From positions 2,713,501 through 2,777,500 of the forward strand of contig NC_016459.1 in NCBI RefSeq assembly GCF_000226115.1: a stretch of 64,000 bases of DNA. Direction: 5' to 3'. The translations under genes and the position numbers were made by a program. This document shows, one piece after another, positions 57,089 to 64,000 of this stretch. Position 1 is the stretch's first letter, and each line of letters starts with the position of its first letter. This DNA comes from Thermothielavioides terrestris NRRL 8126 (lineage: Eukaryota; Ascomycota; Sordariomycetes; Sordariales; Chaetomiaceae). The notes under the pieces were generated by a model. That model had not been told where the DNA came from. It saw only the letters and a program-made list of their open reading frames with translations, and did not search any database.

Positions 57089-60000
57089 ATGTCCGGCACG
57101 AAGTCCCTGCTCAAGGCCATCAACGAGGCCATCCGGCAGCAGAGGTGGGACGATGCAATCGAGGCCGCCGAGGACGTGTTCCAGAAAGACCCCAGAAATT
57201 ACCAAGCGTACGCGCAATCCCGCCATCTAGCCCCGGCCGCCCTGACTTATGCATGCTGACTCCGACTACCAGACACATCTTTTTGGCGTTCGCCTTGGAC
57301 AAGAAGAACCTGCCCGACAAGGCGGAGAGGACGTACATGACCGCCACTGGTCTGAAGCCCAGCGACCCGCAGGCATGGCAAGGTCTCATCAAGTTGTACC
57401 AGCAGCGACGGGCCCAAAAGCTGGCTCCCTACCAACATGCCGTACTCAACCTAGCCCAGATTTACCGGGACGCCGATGAGATGTACAAGTGCCAGGACGT
57501 GGTCGACAAGTTCATTGACTATGCCCGCACTCATGGGAAGCGGGAGCAGTATGTGGACGCGCTGGATCTGATCCTGCCTGAAAGCCCCATCTATCCAGCT
57601 CTGGAGGGCCGTGTCCCGCATCCGGCCAAGACGTACGAGATCCAGGCCCAAATCATCGAGGCGGACGAGAAGAAGCGGATCAACACTCTGATCGGCGATC
57701 GGCGCACTAGGATAGGCGCCCGCGTGAGCGAGGTCACCCTCGAGGTTAAGCGCGAAGTTTATCAGCAGAGCCGCCTGGATCATGTCTATCGCCAGTTGAT
57801 CGACTGGGCCACCGACGACGATGTGCGTCGGAAATACGAGGAGAAGCTTTTGCAGTACTGCTACGAGAGGCTGCTTGCCTGGCCCCCGGGCGAGCAGAAG
57901 GACAGGGAAGCAGCGATTGTCCGAAAGCTGGCAAATGACATGGTCATCATCAGGCATCCATTCAAATTTGCATGGGACATTGCCATTAACTGGCAGGACC
58001 ACAAGGACATCCAAGACTGGGACGTGACCGTTCTCAGGCAGTACTGCACCTTTTTTCCCGACAGCGACCTCAGCAGGGTCATCATGGCCTTCCTCACAAG
58101 TGACATCTCGCCCTTTCCGAAGGAGGAGGCCCCGAAGCAGCCGGTGACAGGCGCCCGCGCCGAGACCGAAGACGAGAGCGAAGACGACGAGGAAGGGGGC
58201 GTCCCCACAACCTACGTTCCGCTGACCGAGGAGGACCGGCTGTTGATGATGATGGAAGGCGGAAGCAGCGCGGACTCGCTCTTCGCGCTCAGGTTGGCGG
58301 GAGAGTATTACCAGCACATCGAGGAACACGAGAACAACGTCGAACTCATGCGCAAAGCTCTCGAGCACGTGAGGCTGGAGCGCTCCAGGACAGGGCTCTC
58401 GTTCCGAAACAGCGAGGATGCCTTCTCGCTGTGTCTCGGAACCGCCCTAGTGTTCTACCAGTCGCCGCGCCACCACCAGGAAGCCAAAAGCCTGTTTGAC
58501 GGCGTGCTTGCGCACGAACCGTCGTCGACCCGCGCGATGATTGGCGTCGGCCTGATCTACGAGGAGGAGGAGGAGTACAACGAAGCCATCGACTTCTTGG
58601 AGAGGGCCCTGCAACGCGACCCGGACAATCTCCGCGTCAGGACCGAGGCCGCCTGGGTGAAGGCCTTGAAAGGGGACTTTGAGACCAGTAGGCGCGAGCT
58701 GGAGAGTTGCCTGCCGCTGCTGAGCAAAAAAGGCCAGACAAACAAGGAACTCCTCGCACAGACCCAGTACCGCGTTGGCTACTGCCTCTGGAACCTCGAG
58801 ACATCCCGAGCCGCGAGGAAGAACCGTGCCGGGGCCTACGCCTACTTCCTCGAAGCCCTCAAGAGCAACCTCAATTACGCACCCGCCTACACGAGTCTGG
58901 GTGTGTACTATGCAGATTACGCCAAGGACAAGAAGAGGGCGCGCCGGTGCTTTCAGAAAGCCCTCGAGCTCTCCCCATCCGAAGTCACTGCGGCCGAGAG
59001 GCTCGCCAGATCTTTCGCAGATGACGGCGACTGGGATCGCGTCGAGCTCGTCGCCCAGAGAGTGGTCGATTCCGGCAAGGTCAAACCCCCTCCCGGATCG
59101 AAGCGCAAGGGCATCAGCTGGCCCTTTGCTGCCCTGGGCGTGGCAGAACTCAACAAACAAGACTATCGCAAGGCGATTGTCTCGTTCCAGGCAGCCCTTA
59201 GGATCTCGCCCGAGGACTATCACTCGTGGGTCGGCCTAGGCGAGAGCTACCACGGCTCCGGCCGGTATATCGCGGCCACCAAGGCGATCCTGAACGCCCA
59301 GAAGCTAGAAGCGGCTGTCGACGGCAGCATCTCCGAGGGGACGTGGTTTTCGAAGTTCATCCTTGCCGAAATCAAGCGCGAGTTGGGCGAATTTGACGAG
59401 GCCATTGCGCTGTATCGCGAGATTGTCGCTAGCCGCCCGGACGAAGAAGGTGTGGCGATTGCCTTGATGCAAGCTATCGTGGACAGCGCCCGGGACAGCT
59501 TGGACAAGGGCTTCTTTGGAAAGGCGGTCGACCTCGCCGTCGAGACGCTGAAGTTTGCGGACCAAGCACCCGGGACAATCAAAGAGACGTTCAATTATTG
59601 GAAAGCGGTGGCAGACGCCTGCTCCTTGTTCTCGAGCGTCCAGGGAAGACTGGCCGAGTTTCCGGTCGATCTGGTCCAGCAACTGCTTGGCGCCAATGAC
59701 TCGGCGCTTGAGCAGGTCGTCGACGTGGACGGGGTCGGCAGCGGCATCACGAACGGGCTAAATTCTGAGGTCAGCCAAATTGGCCCCGACCTGACGCGAG
59801 TTCTCCATGCCACCATTCTGGCGCACAAGCGCGCCATCCATGTCTCTGCGAACGACGTGCATGCGCAGGCCGTAGCGTATTACAACCTCGGCTGGGCAGA
59901 GTACCGTGCGCACATGTGCCTGCCCATGCAATCCAGAAGGAAAGCGACCAAATACCTGAAGGCGGCGATCGCGTGCTTCAAGCGGGCCATCGAGCTCGAG

Positions 60001-61431
60001 GCAGGCAACTCCGAGTTCTGGAACGCGCTCGGCGTGGCGACCAGCGGCGTCAACCCGGCCGTCTCACAGCATTCCTTTGTTCGCAGCCTGTACCTGAATG
60101 AGGGCGGGGCGCATGCATGGACAAACTTGGGAACCTTGGCTCTGCTCCAGGGCGATGTTCAGTTCGCCAACGAGGCCTTTACGAAAGCCCAGTCGGCCGA
60201 TCCTGATTACGCTCACGCCTGGCTCGGGCAGGGCCTGGTGGCTCTGCTGCTCGGAGACCGGAAGGAAGCGCGCGGGCTGTTCACCCACGCGATGGACATC
60301 TCGGAGAGCTCGTCCCTGGCGACCCGGCGGCACTACGCTGTCTCCATGTTCGATCACATCATGGAGTCGCCGTCCGACGTGCCCGTCGCGTCGCTGATCC
60401 AACCTATCCTCGCTCTCAGCCAGCTCCAGGGGCTCAACCCGCAGGAGCTCGCCTACGGCCACCTGTCGGCACTCTTCCAGGAGCGCAACCTCGAGCACGA
60501 CCGTGCCGTCGCCACGCTCGAGAAGCTCTGCGCCGCCCTCGAAGCAGACTACGAAGTCAGCGAATCGCCCGAGTCGCTCAAGCGGTTCGCTATCGCCAAA
60601 GCCGACCTCGCGCGCGCCTACCTCGCGGCCGGCTCGAACGCGGAGGCCGTCGAGGCGGCCGAGCTGGCCATCCAGCTGAGCAGCGACGAGTCCGACAGCG
60701 AACTGTCGGCCGACGAGCGCAGGCGGGTCCGGCTCAGCGCCCACGTCACCATGGGCCTGGCGCGGTACTACCAGCAGGGGGGCGGCGTCGACGAGGCGGT
60801 GGCGTGCTTCGACTCCGCCATCGAGGAGTCGGACGGCGACCCCGACGTGGCGTGCGTCCTGGCGCAGGTGCTGTGGGCGACGGGCAAGGAGGAGGCGCGC
60901 GAGCGCGCGCGCGAGGTGCTGTTCGGCGTCATCGAGCGCGTGCCGCACCACGTGCAGTCGGTGCTGCTCCTGGGCGTGATCGCGCTGCTGGACGAGGACG
61001 ACGAGAGCCTGGAGGCGGTCGTCGCGGAGCTGCAGGCCCTGCGGGCGAGCGACGAGGGCGTGTCGCCCGCCGACCAAAAGCGGCTAGGCGAGGTGCTGCG
61101 CGCTGTCGCGGCCTTCGGGAAGGGCGGTGGCGGCGACGACGCCGAGGAGCTCAAGGCGCACCAGGCGCGCGCCGACGTCATGTTCCACCCACACCTGCCG
61201 CACGGGTGGTCGGAGCTGGGCGCGCTGGGCGGGGAGGAAGGCAAGAGCGCGGCCGAGATGGCGTTGCGGGTGGCCCTCAAGGGCGTCGCGCCGAGGGGGG
61301 ATTTGGCGGCGGAGGAGCTGGCCAGGGCGTATGCCGGCACCGGGAGGGCCGTGGACGCGCAGACGGCGATCATGGTTGCGCCGTGGGAAAAGGCCGGGTG
61401 GACGGCTCTGGCCGAGGTCATTCAGGGGTGA
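57089..61431 (+). CDS. ski3: Ski complex TPR subunit Ski3
   Basis: Ski3 (TTC37) is the TPR scaffold of the Ski2-Ski3-Ski8 complex that feeds mRNA to the cytoplasmic exosome for 3'-5' and no-go/nonstop decay. Two exons (57089-57207, 57273-61431) give 1425 residues, almost identical to yeast Ski3 (1432). The N-terminus KSLLKAINEAIRQQRWDDAIE and, after the 65-nt intron, HIFLAFALDKKNLPDKAERTY form the first TPR-like helices. Further TPR units appear along the protein (ALERALQRDPDNLRVRTEAAW, APAYTSLGVYYADYAKDKKRA, RISPEDYHSWVGLGESYHGSG, NEGGAHAWTNLGTLALLQGD, AQSADPDYAHAWLGQGLVAL). An acidic insertion (ETEDESEDDEEGG) lies near 58165-58200. The start has a strong context (cgccATGT). No disruption is seen. 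Confidence 0.95.
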
Positions 61432-61563
61432 GCATGTTTATGCACAGGGCAGCCATGTCTTGGTAGACGGAAAAACGGAAAGAAAAGAAAATAATAGAAT
61501 GCCAATGCGGGTATCAAAGCATAAAGCAAGAAAGACCTCCTTCCCAGCCCAGATTAAACCGAA
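61432..61563. other. Convergent spacer ski3 / rmi1
   Basis: A 132-bp spacer between convergent stop codons; nothing beyond 3' UTR sequence is expected or seen. Confidence 0.5.
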
Positions 61564-62349
61564 TCACTCTCTCCTGTCGGCGCCAACAGCCTCCCTCAGC
61601 CTGGCCAAGCGCCCGTCGACCCACGCCCGATGCCACGCGTCCACCTTCCCGCCCAGCACCACGCACTGAGCGGGATCCAGCAGCACCACGCCTCTCGCAA
61701 TCACAGTCCCCGCCCGCAGCAGGATTTTCTCCCCGATGAACGTCTTGCCCACCGCCAGGCGCTCCACCCGCCGCAGCTCGATCGCGTGCACCTTTTGCCC
61801 CTTGCAGTCCTGCACCACCAGCTTGTGCGTGCAGCTGCTGCCGCCGGCCCTGCCGCCGGCCCTGCCGCTTCCGCCGCCCGTCACCACCCCTTCCTCCTCA
61901 CCTCCTTCTCCTCCTTCTCCTTCTCCTCCACCCCCGCCAGCAGCAGCAGCAGCAGCGGCGGCAGGCAGCCGGACGATCTCGCGGCCGCGCGTGCCCTCCC
62001 CGCGCGCGAGCGCCTCCAGCGCCTCGACCTGCTCCCACCGCGCGCGCGCCACGTCCTCGATGTCGAGCACCTGCACGACGACGTCGCGCGGCAGCCGCGC
62101 CTCGCGCGCCCCCGCGTGCGTCCGCGCCAGGTCCGCCGGCAGCGCGTGCGCCGCCGCGTACCCCGCGTCCAGCAGGCCCGGCGCCGTCAGGTCGGACGCC
62201 AGCAGCCGCGTGCGCGCCGTCGCCAGGAGCGAGGCCAGTGGTGGTGGTGGGTGGCGGGTGCTGTTGGTCAGGGCGCGCAGCCAGGGGAGGGAGGGGACGG
62301 GCGTGGTGGTGCTGGAGAGCGAGGTTTGCAGTTGGGTGGCGAGGTCCAT
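61564..62349 (-). CDS. rmi1: RecQ-mediated genome instability protein Rmi1
   Basis: Rmi1 is the OB-fold partner of Sgs1/BLM and Top3 in double Holliday junction dissolution. The single exon gives 261 residues from the ATG at 62349, close to yeast (241) and fission yeast (~235) Rmi1. The N-terminal helical part (PSLPWLRALTNSTRHPPPPL, LLATARTRLLASDLTAPG) leads into the OB fold (LPRDVVVQVLDIEDVARARW, KLVVQDCKGQKVHAIELRRV, AVGKTFIGEKILLRAGTVIARGVVLLDPAQCVVLGG). A low-complexity Ala/Gly/Glu insertion of ~45 residues interrupts the OB fold, as loops do in other fungal copies. The frame stays open to an ATG at 62550, but the extra 67 residues are Ser/Asn/Pro-rich and unlike the family, so I prefer MDLATQLQ as the start. 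No DUF2014-type C-terminal domain is seen. Confidence 0.88.
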   Translation of the reverse strand: MDLATQLQTSLSSTTTPVPSLPWLRALTNSTRHPPPPLASLLATARTRLLASDLTAPGLLDAGYAAAHALPADLARTHAGAREARLPRDVVVQVLDIEDVARARWEQVEALEALARGEGTRGREIVRLPAAAAAAAAGGGGGEGEGGEGGEEEGVVTGGGSGRAGGRAGGSSCTHKLVVQDCKGQKVHAIELRRVERLAVGKTFIGEKILLRAGTVIARGVVLLDPAQCVVLGGKVDAWHRAWVDGRLARLREAVGADRRE

Positions 62350-63013
62350 GCTTTCTTGGGCGAGGGTGTTGACGGATGGAGGTGGAGGTTGTTGGGATGG
62401 GTGCGAGGACAGGTTTGAGGGCGAATTGTTGTCGTTGGTGGTTAATGACTGTGGGTTGAGATTGGGAGAGGAGGTTGAAATTCTACTTTGGAATCTGGCT
62501 TGGCTGAGTCGGCGGATGCTGGAGAAAAATGATGATCGAGCGCCATGCATGATCTGTTTGACAATTTCAGCGAAGAGGGTCGCTTGGCATCGGGAGAATA
62601 TGACCGACCTTTTTGTGAGGAGGGAAGTGTATGAATGCCGACTTGAAAATGGCTGATAATTGGTGTTTCACCGCGATCGTGAACCTGGTCGAGTTGCCGA
62701 AGTTTAGTGGGGCGAAGCGAGTCCCTGCAGCGCGGGGACCTTGCCGGGATAACTAGCGCGGTCCCACAGAGCCGGGAAGCTCCACCCGACCTTTGCGGCC
62801 AAGCTCCGACTGTCAACTGTCAACCACATCCATCCACAGTACTTTGTACACTACACAGTAGCTCGACCAAACCAGCATTCAGCCTCATTTCCACGGAATC
62901 CAGTGTCATCCTAGGCGGCATTCACACAGCTTTTGCATACCTTCTGCATCGACCTTTCGGAACCATCTGGCAACGCAATCCCCATTAATTTTCTACGAAA
63001 GAGCTCCCTCGCC
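62350..63013. promoter_or_regulatory. Divergent promoter region rmi1 / vps51
   Basis: About 0.66 kb between divergent starts. If the ATG at 62550 is used, the rmi1 side shrinks by 200 bp. No TATA box, repeat or RNA gene is seen. Confidence 0.45.
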
Positions 63014-64000
63014 ATGTCCACGATCGCTTCGCCTCGCGACCCGTCCGGGGGAGGCTACCCGCGACGCGCCAACTCATCCATCGCCACGCCCACCTCCTCC
63101 TCCCGGCCGAGCCTCGACATGCCCGCCTCCGCCTCAGGCTCTCCCTCCACCGCCGCCGCCGTCCCGTCGCAATCCAAACGCGCCAACCGAGCCGCCCTGC
63201 GCGAGTACTACAACCTGCGCAGCCCCCCCACCTCCTCCGCCAGCAACAACAACAACAGCAACAACGGCAGACCGCTGCCCTCCCCACCAATCCTCTCCGT
63301 AACAGACCACTTCACCACCACCTCCACCAGCAACCCACCACCTTCTACATCAACAACAGCAACAGACCCGGCCCTGCCCGCGGAACTCGACACGCCGACG
63401 TTCCACGCGCCCTCGTACGTCGCGCAGCTGCTCGCGACCAGCAGCCTGGCCGAGCTGCTGCGCGCGTACGCGCGCGTGGCCGCCGAGATCCGCGCGCTCG
63501 ACGCCGAGCGCAAGGCGCTGGTGTACGACAACTACAGCAAGCTGATCGCGGCCACCGAGACGATCCGGCGCATGAGGGCGGCTGCGGCGGCTGCCGCGGG
63601 CCAGGGGCAGGGACTGGGACTGGGGGTGGGCCAGGGGCTAGGCCAGGGGGTGGCGGGCGCGGATGGGCCGCTCGTGGGGGTGAGCAGTGGTGGTGGTGCT
63701 GGTGGTGCAAGTGATGAAGGTGGCGGGGAGGGGAAGGCGTTGGGGGAGGTGGTGGAGGGGATTTGGAAGATGGCGGTGGGCGTGCGGGAGGAGCTGCGGG
63801 CGCGGTTGGAAGACAAGACGAAAGATGGGGGGGAGGGGGCGAAGGCGGCGGATGGGGAGAGGAGGGCGCGCACGAGGGCATTGGCGAGGGAGGTGGTGCG
63901 CGTGCCGGGGCGGCTGAGGGACTTGATGCAGGAAGGGAAGGAGGCGGAAGCCAGGCGCGAGTGGGAGATGCCGAGGCGGCTGTTGGAGCGGTGGCGGGAG
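63014..64000 (+). CDS. vps51: GARP/EARP complex subunit Vps51 (partial, C-terminus off the right edge)
   Basis: Vps51 is a subunit of the GARP tethering complex for endosome-to-Golgi retrograde vesicles. The frame is open for 329 codons to the window edge without a stop or a clear intron. Residues 1-130 are Ser/Pro/Ala/Asn-rich; KRANRAALREYYNLR near residue 56 matches the conserved N-terminal motif that binds the t-SNARE Tlg1 in yeast. Residues ~134-190 form the Vps51 core (PSYVAQLLATSSLAELLRAY, ERKALVYDNYSKLIAATETI). A Gly/Gln-rich insertion (about 63595-63735) separates this from a helical segment near the edge (RVPGRLRDLMQEGKEAEARRE). The ATG at 63014 (cgccATGT) is the first in frame with a good context. 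Family call is strong; the missing part cannot be judged. Confidence 0.9.
   Translation, partial: MSTIASPRDPSGGGYPRRANSSIATPTSSSRPSLDMPASASGSPSTAAAVPSQSKRANRAALREYYNLRSPPTSSASNNNNSNNGRPLPSPPILSVTDHFTTTSTSNPPPSTSTTATDPALPAELDTPTFHAPSYVAQLLATSSLAELLRAYARVAAEIRALDAERKALVYDNYSKLIAATETIRRMRAAAAAAAGQGQGLGLGVGQGLGQGVAGADGPLVGVSSGGGAGGASDEGGGEGKALGEVVEGIWKMAVGVREELRARLEDKTKDGGEGAKAADGERRARTRALAREVVRVPGRLRDLMQEGKEAEARREWEMPRRLLERWRE

Noticed and set aside
62350..62550. N-terminal extension of Rmi1 from the ATG at 62550
   Set aside because: The 67 extra residues are Ser/Asn/Pro-rich and unlike the family N-terminus, which begins naturally at MDLATQLQ; kept only as an alternative start.

Overview
The window is nuclear DNA from a filamentous ascomycete. 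Coding sequence is GC-rich, introns are short (about 48-118 nt) with GTRNGT-type donors and CTRAC-type branch points, and intergenic spaces run from 0.1 to 4.3 kb. The gene set includes an AA9 lytic polysaccharide monooxygenase with a CBM1 domain, a GH3 beta-glucosidase, a CaMK and an Argonaute. This fits a cellulolytic Sordariomycete, most likely order Sordariales (Chaetomiaceae-like); the genus is an inference. I see no rRNA, tRNA, CRISPR array or recognisable transposon, and no dense mutated (RIP-like) block.

Layout. 0-8 kb: nab3 (minus, runs off the left edge), a mitochondrial ribosome-rescue factor of the ICT1/Pth4 type (plus), and kre33, the RNA cytidine acetyltransferase (plus). 9-16.4 kb: a CaMK-type kinase, a 4.3 kb gene-free interval, and aur1, the inositol phosphorylceramide synthase. 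18.8-24.8 kb: rpa34 (minus) and grc3 (plus), divergent and both acting in rRNA synthesis or processing. 25-36 kb: AA9-CBM1 (minus), an orphan single-span membrane protein (plus), a DAL5-type MFS transporter (plus) and a secreted GH3 beta-glucosidase (minus). 36.7-44.1 kb: sro7/Lgl (minus) and a slicer-type Argonaute (minus) with a long, apparently intron-rich 5' leader. 46.9-64 kb: rna14 (minus) and asf1 (plus), utp22 (minus) and ski3 (plus), rmi1 (minus) and vps51 (plus, runs off the right edge), mostly as head-to-head pairs.

About half of the 19 genes act on RNA: Nab3 in termination and decay targeting, Rna14 in 3'-end formation, Ski3 in cytoplasmic exosome decay, Argonaute in silencing, Kre33/Rpa34/Grc3/Utp22 in ribosome production, and the GGQ protein in ribosome rescue. 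The 25-36 kb stretch is the accessory part and carries extracellular cellulose-degrading functions. I found no new multi-gene system that the sequence supports. The points most worth checking are the long Argonaute leader, an intron/stop ambiguity at the end of rpa34, the orphan membrane protein, and a perfect hairpin in the 10.6-14.8 kb gap. Exon boundaries were set by hand, by combining splice consensus, reading-frame closure and family alignment remembered from known proteins. All complete multi-exon models sum to a multiple of three.
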